From Saccoglossus kowalevskii (taxonomy: Eukaryota > Hemichordata > Enteropneusta > Harrimaniidae), in the NCBI RefSeq assembly GCF_000003605.2, contig NW_003132365.1, forward strand, positions 55,597-84,092: a stretch of 28,496 nt of DNA, in the 5' to 3' direction. This document shows positions 1-10,391 of this stretch, one piece after another. A model generated the notes under the pieces. That model searched no databases. It was not told the DNA's origin and saw only the letters and a list, made by a program, of their open reading frames with translations. Both the position numbers and the translations under genes were made by a program. Every line of letters begins with the position of its first letter. The stretch's first letter is position 1.

Positions 1-2054
1 GTTAGTGATTAGTAGTGGCACATTGTGTCATCTAGTTTGGACTATTTTCGAGCGTGAAGCTACTCCTGTCCAATAAATGTTACGGGCTATGCGCATGCTA
101 CTGTGTAAAGCTGGTCGAGGTGACAGTAAAATCAGCTAAAGTTGAAAAAACAACACACACTCAATCCAGAGCAATCAGATTTATATATATTGCACATGTA
201 AGGGTAGTCTTGTTACACTGTTCAGGAGAATCTTAAAAATAGTCTGAAGTTCTGCATTCTGTGAGTTTTTGGCTGTTATTTTTATTTGTGATGGTTATCA
301 GGCAGTGAAAATGCCCTAATATTCACTCCCAAGTATTTGAGCATATGCTGCAGAGATTATAAGATTTTTATACTGTCCTATATTTATTATTATTGTCTGG
401 GATTTCATTGGCGTGGCATCTGTTGAAATAAAAGCATGATAATGTAAACCTCTATTCACGAGTGAATTCAATTCAACAAAAAGACCCCAAATTTAAGTAC
501 CGGGTATATTTGTTTAATTCTGATAGTGACAGCTTGTCCTTATATAAAATAATAAAATATTCTAATTAATAACATGCTTCAAAATTTGTAGGTATATTCT
601 AGACAGTTACGACTCAGTGTTAAAATAGGTCAGGTACGAGCTTGTCAGGGTGACTGAGGTAGAATCAATTAATTCAATGACATATATTGGAACTGATAAA
701 TGTAAATTCTCCAGCAAAATATTGCAATGGTGTTAATTATCCAACATATATTTATTTATTGACAATATGACACTGACTTTGGAAAGTACAGCAGTAAAGT
801 CACAAACAATAAAACAAAAATAAAATAGTAAAAAAAAAAGATAAAAAGCGGACACAACTGGAGACTTTCATCTTTAATTTCCCATGTACAACATAGGTCA
901 CATGTTTACAACTGGTGTTCCTGGTTTTGTGTGCCAGCCAGATTCAATTGTTAAATTGTAATTTTCTAATCGAAATTTGCTTAGCTGTTCAATGCCTGTT
1001 ATGTATTTTTCAGATTCTAATTTATTTTTAAAGTTTCTGTATTTTTCCCTGTGAAGTGCTTGTTGTCATTATAGATATCTGACATGAAAAATTCTTCAAA
1101 TTGATTTTGTTAATTTATTTACTTTTGCATTTATTTAAGATAGCTAGTATCGACCTCAAGAATGGCAGACTTGTGCATTCATGCCCCCAGACATCACTAC
1201 TATAAGTTAGGATTAAATTTAACAAAAAGGGAAAGTAATGTAGTTATTTTTATATATATATATTTTCTTTCAGGCCATTTGCTCTTTCTTTTTAGATTTG
1301 CTAGTGCATTTTTGAATCATTATTGTGTGATAGTGGTGCTGAATTTAAGCTAGCGATGTTTGGTTTTCGTTTAAAAACATTACTTTTCTTTCAGATTTTG
1401 ACATTTCGTGTTAAATTTCGATACCCCTCCAATGAAATACTTCAAAATCCATGAAACAACATCGATAGTGTGTTTCTTTCGTGGTAGTTGTGTCATAGCA
1501 ACCAGTAAAACCAGTAAACACAAGCAGTTTTTTGTCCCATTGATATACCGGTAATATTATACAAATCAGCAATCCCTGGACTGTGACAAAACCTTCAACT
1601 ATTTGTATGAATTTAGTACGGTAATAATTAGTGTGTTTATAAACAACAACAATTTATTGACACAACACTATATATGGTTCATACAGCAGTATGGTCACTA
1701 AAGAGAACTATAACTATCAACTACTTTCAAAATATGATATACATATTTGGAAAAATGTATAATACACTTATGAACTTACATTCTTTATTAAGTTTTTTTT
1801 TTATATAAATAATTATATTATTACCAGATATCATTTATTTGAAGAATTAGTTTATGCATGTGCGTGCCGTCGGGAACATGATTTATATTTCACCAAAAAA
1901 TATAATAGTGGATTTCCCATGTCTAATGAGCTCTCATGTAAATCAGTTTAGAAGGTTTGATGTGACAATTTTGAGGTCAGTGTAAGGCCACTGATGATGT
2001 GAAGTTATTTATCGTTTATGGCTTAGTGAAGTGAAGGGGATGTCATATTAGTGG

Positions 2055-2302
2055 CATACTGTCTGTCATCTTTTGTCGTTGTTGTTGTCGTCGTGAACTT
2101 TTCTTTTCGACGTGATAACTCCAATAATGTTTAGCCAATAACTATCAAACTTATATACATGTATATCCTTAATCTGTATGTATATATGTAGCAAACTGTC
2201 TGTTATCTTTTGTCGTTGTCACAAGCTTTTCTTTTGGACGCGATAACTCCAATAATTATTTAGCCAATCACTATGAAACATATATTAATTGGTAATCTGT
2301 AT
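2055..2302. repeat. Tandem duplication, two diverged copies of about 110-125 bp
   Basis: Copy 1 (about 2055-2180) and copy 2 (about 2191-2302) run in the same order: ACTGTCTGT, ATCTTTTGTCGTTGT, CTTTTCTTTT, GATAACTCCAATAAT, TTTAGCCAAT, ACTAT and AATCTGTAT. Copy 1 has extra GTTGTTGTCGTC units in the triplet-rich part. The copies differ by many point changes, so the duplication is not recent. No function is evident. Confidence 0.85.
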
Positions 2303-2487
2303 TTTTAGTGTTTATACATTACCCATTACTGTAGACAGATCGTATCTAATTTGAATATCTATGTCATAGTACACCAGTGAGATTGGCTTGCCCAGTAAAG
2401 TCGTACATGTAATATTGGCAAAGTGCTTGTATCCATTGTTGTCAACTTTACTGATAAAAATACATTTTTAGATACACAATCATGAAT

Positions 2488-2642
2488 ATTAAAGCGGGGG
2501 AGTCGTAACCTGCACGTGCGTCAGATGACCATAACGTGTCATTGTTTACAAACAAGCGTCTACCCATGAGCCTTTGCGCTTTTAACGTGTGTTGTTATCA
2601 TCTCTTGGGACTCAATTCCTGCATGTGCGCAGGTGACGATTC
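2488..2642. repeat. Dispersed repeat R1, copy with inverted arms
   Basis: The left arm starts AAAGCGGGGGAGTCGT, then ACCTGCACGTGCGTCAG. The reverse complement of 2614-2642 begins GAATCGTCACCTGC and continues with ACATGC, so the two arms are inverted copies about 100 bp apart. Related copies occur at 8282-8331 (same strand) and 26782-26822 (opposite strand). Three loci in 28 kb point to an abundant non-autonomous element. The exact ends and target duplication are unclear. Confidence 0.75.
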
Positions 2643-3588
2643 TTACGATGTATTATAGATTGATTTAAAATGTGTAAGCAGCATCAATAATACAATACAT
2701 GACAACGTAATATTAGATTGATGGAAAGTCCATCATGTCGAGTTAGTTTATTTCATTTTTAGACTGATAACTGTCGCTTGCAATATCGCAGCTTGCTGAA
2801 GAAAATGGTGGTATAGTAACAGCAAAAAGTAATAGAAGATTTAAACAACAAAGTTAAAAGTTTGTGTGCAACTTTATTGGGTATTCTTGTATCATGGTAA
2901 TAATTAGCCATTATAGACAGTGGAATATGTGCCCATATTCCAGGCTAGGTAGACTAAGTCTGTGACTTTTTTCGATCATCATGGCTTAGTTCACTGATAC
3001 AAGGAAGCAATAAGTGCAGTTGTTCTCAGTTTGTATATCTAATGAGCCAGAAACCAGGTCCATTTCGTCTTGATGGTGTGACATTACTAATATCTGTGTT
3101 GCATATTGTCAGTGTTTTTTGGTTATAACAACTTGTCATTTCTCTCTCACTGTCAACTAATTGATGCTTAAGTATTAGCCCAGTACGAGACTGACTGATT
3201 GTCTTTCAAATCTAGGTTTGTTAGAAACAACATGGACAGCTTGGTACTGCGTTTAATTTTTAAACAACACGGAACTGTTATTTGCATATGCTGAATTTTA
3301 CTGGCCAGTGACTGGAAAGCATTTTACTTTCTTTTGATCATTGACACTAGCATATAGTATGTGATGATTGTATGAATTTGCATCACCAATTAAACTGACA
3401 ATTCTAGACTGTAGATATATGTTCTGTAATGAACAAGTAATGATGCTTTTCTCATTTACATATAAACAGGAATTATCGCATTTGCTCAAAATAATAACAG
3501 AGTGTCCGAGACTGGATTCTTAAAATTAGAACTGCTTTAATAATATGTCAATAATCCAATTCTTAATTTCATTTTTTTTGTTACTCAG

Positions 3589-3774
3589 GTGCTGTTGTGA
3601 ATGCTAGAAAAATACTGGAGACTCCTCTCCATGTGGCAGCAAAGTACAGTCATATAGAGATTATCAAAGTATTGGTAGATTTTGGCGCTGACTTGTACAT
3701 ACGAGACAATCAGGACAATAGACCTGTGCACTATGCAAAATATCAAGCAAAAGAACTCCTACAATTCCATGAAA
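3589..3774 (+). CDS. ASB13: ASB13-like penultimate exon: last ankyrin repeat
   Basis: This exon of 186 bp lies between TTACTCAG (acceptor) and GTAAGT (donor). It starts with two bases of a split glycine codon (GT) and ends with the single base A of a split serine codon. It encodes one ankyrin repeat with the TPLHVAA helix signature, a GAD turn and a following helix ending ELLQFHE. An in-frame TAG lies just past the donor, so splicing is needed to reach the SOCS box. Confidence 0.9.
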
Positions 3775-4832
3775 GTAAGTAGTGCAGTTTATCCATTTAT
3801 TTTTTTTTTCTTTTCAATGCGTCTTGGTACTGTTATGTATAAATAGGTTAATTATCTTTTGATCCGTGGCATTGCATGTTCAAAAATAAATCTATTATAA
3901 TGCTATTATTGATACTGCATTTGTTATTATGAAACATAGCCAAGGCCATAACAAGTCATTTTTAAATAACGTATAAAATAATTGCATTTTATGTGCGCTT
4001 CATTAATGAAAAAACTGTAAAACTGTAATATAGTGGTATTTTTTTTTTTACAAAATTTTGAATGAAAACTGCCGTAAAAAATTCTGGCCACTTTTAAATA
4101 ATTGTTTTTGAAAAACGGCCGGATACCATAAACGATGAAGATAAATTTTCGACCAGTTAAATTTTTAGTGTGTAAAAATTCAACAAATATAAAAATTGGG
4201 TTATATAATAACAGTAGCAGAAATAGAATAGTTATAGAAAGTCGTGTCTTTAAACAAATATTTTGAGTAAAAATAAGTGATCAATTTCGGGTGAGGTCAA
4301 AATTTTGGAGGTCAATACATTACAAAAATTCACCAAATAATTAGGTGGTTGAATTTTTCGAGTAGGTGACATTTTAGAGTTTTTTGGTAGTTTTCATTGG
4401 AAGAATGACAAATACCATATAAAATACAAAAAAAAATTGGTTTGAATGAATTTCTATTCATTGACTGCTTTTCGGTATCTCTATCTCCATGCCTCCCGTG
4501 CATGTAAAGTAAAAAGTAACTCAATTCTCTGAAATTCTTCTTGTGTGCATAATCGGTACAAGTGACCTATAGGGGGCGCTGTTTGCAACAATTGTCTGTC
4601 TATGTTCTTCAATGTATTATTGCGATACATAAACTGTATTTATTGCTTTTTTGTATTCAGGATTGTAAGTGAATAATAAAGCTAATTTTCTGTCTCTTTT
4701 ACAGGCAATGCTTGGCCATTGTTACATCTTTGTCGGTGTACCATAAGATCCAATGTTGGCATATCAAGACTCAAATTTATAAAAAACTTAAAATTGCCGG
4801 AATTGTTACTAGGCTACCTCCTTTTTGAATAA
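3589..4832 (+). CDS. ASB13: ASB13-like ankyrin repeat and SOCS box protein, C-terminal two exons (5' partial)
   Basis: ASB proteins are substrate receptors of Elongin B/C-Cullin 5 ubiquitin ligases. Ankyrin repeats bind the target and the SOCS box recruits the ligase. The two exons (3589-3774 and 4705-4832) join in phase through a split AGC serine codon and encode about 103 residues. The first carries an ankyrin repeat (ETPLHVAAKYSHIEII, then VLVDFGADLYIRDN). The second is a SOCS box with a BC-box (PLLHLCRCTI, pattern xLxxxCxxxI) and a Cul5-box region (LKLPELLLGYLLFE). The spacing and the words VNA, ET-LH-AAK, FG and Y-RDN match vertebrate ASB13 as I recall it, better than other ASBs. The second proline of LPxP is absent, as in several ASBs. 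The N-terminal ankyrin repeats must lie left of the window. Confidence 0.88.
4705..4832 (+). CDS. ASB13: ASB13-like terminal exon: SOCS box and stop
   Basis: The acceptor TCTCTTTTACAG precedes 4705. After two bases completing the serine codon, 41 codons encode NAWPLLHLCRCTIRSNVG and the helix through GYLLFE, then TAA at 4830-4832. Leu and Cys of the Elongin C-binding BC-box are present, as is the IR that follows it in SOCS boxes. The protein ends directly after the box, as is usual for ASBs. The stop overlaps the start of a 17-bp tandem repeat, which begins at 4832. Confidence 0.92.
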
Positions 4833-4907
4833 TGAGACGATTAGAGCAATGAGATGATTAGAGCGATGAGACGATTAGAGCAATGAGATGATTAGAGCAA
4901 TGAGACT
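4832..4907 (+). repeat. 17-bp minisatellite in the presumed ASB13-like 3' UTR
   Basis: Four full units of ATGAGAYGATTAGAGCR start at 4832, 4849, 4866 and 4883, and a partial fifth begins at 4900. Units alternate between ACG and ATG in the middle, so the array is also two 34-bp units. It begins on the last base of the stop codon, so length changes would not alter the protein. Confidence 0.93.
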
Positions 4908-6079
4908 ATAATGTTTACATGGTATATCGAACAATATATTGTCAGTAAACTACCTCCTGTATGAATAACGAGAATAGAATGGTGTTGTGGTATATTTCAC
5001 AAAATATGAGTAAAATATTTGTGAAATAATTACTGCTACAAAATCTTGCAAATTCCTCGTCAAATTCATGAAAATGTGTTTGCCATAAAATTAGATTAAT
5101 TTACAGTAGTTTAGTATTGTATGTGATTATATCATGGTTATGCTGACATTCAGATAATAAGTAGGTAGCCTAAAACTTTTCAGAAATCTACAACATACAC
5201 ATAGTGTGAATACGGCATATTAGTAATGGAACTGTTCTCAAACAACATATCCCTGTCAAATCTGAACAATAGGAAGTAAAATACTCTTCATTCATTGGTC
5301 AGTTTAAAAAGTTAAAAACTGATTTATATGGTCAAAGGTAAAGGTCAAACTACCTCAGTGTGTTGTGAATTATAATCTTGTTTAGTGCAATTGGTATGAG
5401 AAGGTCAAATGTGATTAAGTCAAACACAATATATATAGGGGTAATGTGAATATGTTTTTAGCTAGATTTCATTTTTCTTGATTTATTCAATCATTTTAAG
5501 TTTAATTGGTACATATAATTTTGTGATAAACTATCCAGTCTAACTTTATGTCTTGTATGTCTTCCCCGTTCTGCAGTACAGAGTTTATTTTCACTCAGTA
5601 TTGCAGTAAATCAGTGAAAATTAAGTCTATGAAAGTAACATTTTTGGCGTTAATTTGCATAACGTATGATAAATCAATGAAAGAAAAATCATATAAACAA
5701 ATTGGGTTTGTTTTGAAAATTCATTCCTGATTAATTGAAATTTATTTGTCAGTATTTACCAGACTTACACCTCACCAACTTAGTATCAAACATGTTTTTA
5801 CTGTATTGTGTTTCCATTTTGTAATGTAAATCACTACACAAAGGACACACGTAGTATTGTGGCCTTATCAACTATTTACAGAAAGTTGTGCAATTGTGTG
5901 ATTATAGCGCCCTCAAGTGTTCAACAATTGATGCAAAGGAAGATATATTCACTTTGTTTTAATGTTGCAGAAATATTGAGTAGGTTTAAATTCATTGGTT
6001 TGTGAAGGAGATGATACATTTCATTATTAACATGTGCTTATTCAATCGGTTTTAATTACATATCAGTGAAATAAGTGAA

Positions 6080-6085
6080 AATAAA
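6080..6085 (+). terminator. Candidate poly(A) signal AATAAA for the ASB13-like gene
   Basis: Reading rightward from the stop at 4830, this is the first canonical AATAAA I find on the + strand. It would give a 3' UTR of about 1.25 kb. The downstream GT-rich element is not strong, and a variant signal could act earlier. Confidence 0.3.
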
Positions 6086-7189
6086 AGTAAACCCAGCTAA
6101 TGATTTAAAAACCTAATATTGTAGATCAAAGCAGATTCATATACAGCTCTCTTTTCAACAGTCTGTATCATATTATTCACAAACAGCATGAATTTTAGCA
6201 CATTATTTTCAGTATTGTTTTTTTCACTCCAACACCGAACCTTTTATTTGTTGATATACCATTTTTAGCCATCAGAGGTTTTTAGATCCATGCCATTCAT
6301 TCTTCTTGTAGATGAGCACTCCACATTTTAGATCGATAACAATGTAATTTTCAACAAACATGGGTACTTTTGATTGAAAATATTCTTGTCATTTGCAAAA
6401 TATCAATAATTAATCAACAAAATATCGACTACAAGTCTGTGGCTAATACTGACTGTTTTTTTTTTACTTTCTGCAACCTGATGTACTGTAAGTGATGAAG
6501 AGCGCCCTCATTTTTGAATATCAGTGATTTTTTTTGATCAGATCAGACTTTGTATTTGATATAGTTGGTGTGATGACAGGGAATGTAGTGTGACTAAACT
6601 ACAGCTTTTAATTGCAACAAATTGTGATATAGTTTATTACAGCTGTGAAACCCATTGGGTTGGATGCACCTCGGAGCGAGTGTTGTCATCAATGTGAAAC
6701 TTTGTGCCTTTCTTAATTAATAATGATTGTTCATGACATTTTTAACTGTAATGTATTTTTAAGTAACTTATTTTCATTAACTATATTGTATAACTCGTAC
6801 AAAAGATATTATAACACAGTAATTGTGGATATATTTTGTCAATAATCAATTTAATTTGTGTTTGATTTGTAACATTTTAGAGTGGAATGGAAAAATAGAT
6901 GTTGGTCATTCCCATAGAATAGATCCATGGTAATCAGTGTTGCTAAGGCCAGTAATTCTATGTTCTGAACATATACGCTCCAATATTCATATTTTTTTGG
7001 TTTTACTTGCTGTTGTTCTATATTTTTGGTATATATGATGCATCTTGGTCGCCTTAAAAATATATATAGAAATAAAAAAAAAATGGAGCTTATATCTACA
7101 TCAGATTTTAATCAGATGGGACGTTGATAGATATAGGTTAGCACACAGTTCATAATTATGGCTACTGCTGTTTTAGAGTGCAAAATGCA

Positions 7190-7405
7190 CCTTAACTTTT
7201 TCACCCCTCTTTTCATCACAAAATGGTCTCGTTTATAGTCTGCACTTTCCTTCAGAAAATTGGGAAAAAATTAGTCAATTTTTTTGAATGAAAACTGAAA
7301 ATTTACTCAAATATTGTCCATTGGCTCCAAAAAGTAAGGTTCATTTGCAGAAATATTAAAGAGTATAAGAAAAAAGTGCAGAAACATTTGGGCGAGAAAC
7401 TGGTG
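7190..7405 (+). repeat. Dispersed repeat R2, copy 1
   Basis: Segments CTCTTTTCATCACAAA, TTTATAGTCTGCACTTTC, GAAATATT and ATAAGAAAAAAG, then TTTGGGCGAGAAA, recur in order in the reverse complement of 10450-10621. The two copies lie in opposite orientation about 3 kb apart. The middle has an extra A/T-rich insertion relative to copy 2. It is non-coding and of unknown class. Confidence 0.75.
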
Positions 7406-8281
7406 TTGAAAACTTGTGAAGATGCTTTGCAAGTGGCAACAGTGTTGCATGAGTCACATTGTCAGCTAAGGTGATGTCAATCTGTTGCTACCGGTACCTA
7501 CTTGGATATGCAAATTTAGAAACGGGAAATTACTCATACAAAGTGCTGACATCAGTATGTCTATCAGACGACACCTGTTGACATCTCTTATCTTGTCCTC
7601 TATTTCAATACCGGTTCCTGGTAATGGCGAAGATGTGCAAACAAGTTGTCATAAAACGGAAGGTCATATTTAGGTTAGCGGTAGTTCGGAGAATAGTTTC
7701 AGTATGAGTTGTTCAAAGTCAATGTCAACGGTTTGAAGTAAATATAAGTCTTTTTCCCACTCAGAGTTCAAAGGTGAATCTACCGTAAGTGGAATTGTGA
7801 TTATTGTTTTGATACCGTTGTACCGGTAGGCATAGTTCACTAGTAGCAATAGTTCACTAATTACATCATTAAGCATTACGTAATGTGATTAACCATTTGA
7901 GCGACATTGTCAACTCTTAGCACCGCCTAATAATTTGTCGTCTGCTCTTTCCCATATGAAATGTTGATATAAATTGACAAATATTTTGATTAAAAACTAA
8001 AAGCAATATCTGAAACTGTTCTTATGGTCCAAAATGAAGATGAAATTTAGTGACAATTTTACAGAATGTGAAAATATCTGCATTTAATTTTTGGGACGGA
8101 AAAGTATTTGCCACTCAAAGGGTTAATTATTAAATAAAAAATCTGGACAAACAAATAAGTAATTCAAACTGGCAACAGATGTATTTATATTGATTGTGGC
8201 AAGGGATTTTGTTCAGTCATTAAAATAACTTGTGATTCCTGACAAATCACTGAAAACCACATCAAGTTATGCAGTTTGACT

Positions 8282-8331
8282 TTAAAGCGGGGGGAGTCGT
8301 CACCAGCGCCTGTGTCATTGTTTATAAACAT
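8282..8331 (+). repeat. Dispersed repeat R1, partial copy
   Basis: TTAAAGCGGGGGGAGTCGTC followed by ACCAGCGCCTG and GTGTCATTGTTTA-AAACA matches the left half of the 2488 copy, including the downstream CATTGTTTA-AAACA part. The right, inverted arm is not evident here. Confidence 0.75.
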
Positions 8332-9802
8332 GTGTGGATTTCTTGAGACAGCGACTTTCTGGAAACTATAGCAGCTCAATTAACGACTTGCATTATCTGT
8401 ATAAACACGTACGAAACACAATGTGTTGTTTGGACTGATTCATGGGCACAGAAATCGGGAATACTCAGACTGAGCTACCTCAGAGATTATCAGTCTTGTC
8501 TTAGATGTGTGGATGTTATTTGTAGATATTTACATGTAATTTGTAAAATATACAAAGCAACAGCAAATGGATAATATTTTATCAGAGTGTTTATTTTTTT
8601 CAGAGTAAACAAACTGTACATAACAAAACTGAAGAATATGGAATTAAACTTATCTTACAATGATTTCGTTGAACTTCAGATTTAGGAGTTCCAGTGCAAT
8701 AGATAGAAATTACCTTTACCCTTAGTTTATTGATAAACAGGCAGTGTCAGAGCATAGTTTATATTTACAATAAAAAAAAAAATAATATATACAAGTTCAT
8801 GCACGGTCTGAGAGAGATTTGTCAAAATGTAAATAGATGAGTTCACCGACGCCAGTACGATAATTCACTGGTGTAAACGGCTACTCTGGGTGGGAGTTTA
8901 ACCCAGACCGTGGACTTTGGAGCCATCAGATTGTTTATGTTAATTTAATGATGGTTGCCATTTTATTTTTTAAGGATGTCAATTTCAAATAATCTGTGTT
9001 TACATGGAAGGAAGTATTTATGACATGTCTTGTAAACATTTCTACTGCTTCCTTACTTTGTTAAACGCATGTTATAGTGATTTAATACTGGATGGTCCCC
9101 TGCAATATTAATGCTATCACCCCCTTAAGTGTAGTGCATTATCCCAAAAAGTCAATTTGTTTAATAGTATAGTTTGACATACACTTTGTTTTCACTACTT
9201 GATATGTTTTGAAAGGGGGGAGAAAAAAAAGAAAAACTGGCTGTATACTTTATGATATAATAAATAGAATAGAAATCATACAAGTAACCTCAGTAAAGAG
9301 TTCTCCTATTGGCCAGCAAAGCTGAATACATGAGGTTTTTGCCAATCAGAGAATTTGTTTTTGGATGGCAAACTGAATCAAACTGTAACCAGAAATTCAA
9401 TAATACATTTTGGTCCTGAATGTGAACGATAGGAAACAAGAACAGTGTCGAATTTAGGAAGGAGTCGTGCGCAAATAATGTTAAAAAATAAAAAAATAAA
9501 AGGTTCCAATTTAAAAAGATTTTTCCATAATTTGTAATCATATATAATATTTACAAAATTTTTAAAAAAGTTACAGTTTTGATACTCTTGTATATTTCAG
9601 CTTGTCCCTAATATGGCACATGATTTTTTTTCCAGAAAAAAATATATGCAACACTCTGATATGGGAATAAATAATTCTGACAAAAAAAAAATATCCTGGC
9701 AGCTCAGATTGTCAGTATGTTTGAAATTACAGAGCTGAATCTTAACGCTGACACTGACTTTGACCAGGATAAAAAAAACATTGGTTTTGAAACCATGTAA
9801 AT

Positions 9803-9808
9803 TTTAAT
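9803..9808 (-). terminator. Candidate poly(A) signal ATTAAA for the NET1-like gene
   Basis: On the minus strand the common variant ATTAAA sits about 435 bases past the stop codon. It is followed by a T-rich tract and a GT-containing stretch. No AATAAA occurs between the stop and this point. The next canonical minus-strand AATAAA is near 8962-8967. The choice is uncertain. Confidence 0.3.
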
Positions 9809-10242
9809 TAGAGCCCCCTCAGCTATTGGGCAAACAATTCGATCTCTGGGTCATTGTATTATTCAATGCTTATAGAAAAAGTAGAATACTTAAAATTACA
9901 AGATGATTTTACCACTTTCAGCATTTTTGAGACCCACCCCTGAAATCAAATGGCTCTTCCCTTATGTCCTATGTAACACATATTGTCTAATGTTAGAATC
10001 CCTGTTCCTTTGCAAAGGCTGACTTCATGGAGTACTTGCTCTGGCGGTATCTTCTGACTCTGGTTGGTCAACTCAGGCACAGTCCAGCAGTTGACAGCCG
10101 GTTATCAACCATTGATTTAACCAGGGTACAATAATTTTTTTCTCCTCTATACAGTGGGTCATACAGTTTGACCAGAGGGGCATATTCGTCCTTGGCTTCT
10201 GTTGTATTGTCACATTTAAGTTTTTTTTTTGCTGCGAGTGTG

Positions 10243-10391
10243 TCACACCACACTCTCCATTTTTGGCACAGCTGGCATTACAGTCCTCAGTAATTGCATC
10301 CATTGTTTTTTATCATGTTCATCATTAGCCTGCAGCGTATGACCCTGTCCTAATGTGGGATCAGTGGGAGTGATTCGGAACATGTGTTTAG
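10243..10391 (-). CDS. NET1: NET1-like last coding exon: end of PH domain and PDZ-ligand tail
   Basis: The acceptor CGCTTACAG precedes CT, which completes a split serine codon. The frame reads KHMFRITPTDPTLGQG, then HTLQANDEHDKKQWMQLL, matching the last PH strands and C-terminal helix of NET1. It then runs through a short tail to MESVV and a TGA at 10243-10245. Longer frames on the same strand (to 10073 and 10068) are out of phase with the PH helix and are not the gene product. Confidence 0.93.

Larger units (their letters stand above)
1..3588. other. Intron (or upstream sequence) of the ASB13-like gene
   Basis: I see no protein-coding exon on either strand here. The open frames are short and resemble no family, and none has ankyrin-type TPLH motifs. 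The stretch ends in a good acceptor (T-rich tract then CAG at 3586-3588), and the exon after it begins inside a codon, so at least the right part is intron. It holds a two-copy tandem duplication near 2055-2302 and a dispersed palindromic repeat near 2488-2642, both listed separately. Confidence 0.7.
4833..10242. other. Intergenic region between two convergent genes
   Basis: The region separates the stop codons of the ASB13-like gene (+) and the NET1-like gene (-), and so contains both 3' UTRs. No open frame in it resembles a known protein or has coding-like composition. It contains the minisatellite, repeats R1 (8282) and R2 (7190), A/T homopolymers, and two short GGGCGC-type motifs on the minus strand (5906 and 6501). 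No tRNA or other structured RNA is recognisable. Confidence 0.75.

Noticed and set aside
4832-4907. Regular short repeats considered as CRISPR
   Set aside because: The units are adjacent 17-mers without spacers, in an animal genome. This is a minisatellite.
10068-10303. Two overlapping minus-strand frames past the PH domain that looked like a NET1 C-tail with a frameshift at an A10 run
   Set aside because: The frame in phase with HTLQANDEHDKKQW continues as MQLLRTVMPAV to TGA at 10243-10245. The longer frames are out of phase with the PH helix, and no frameshift is needed.
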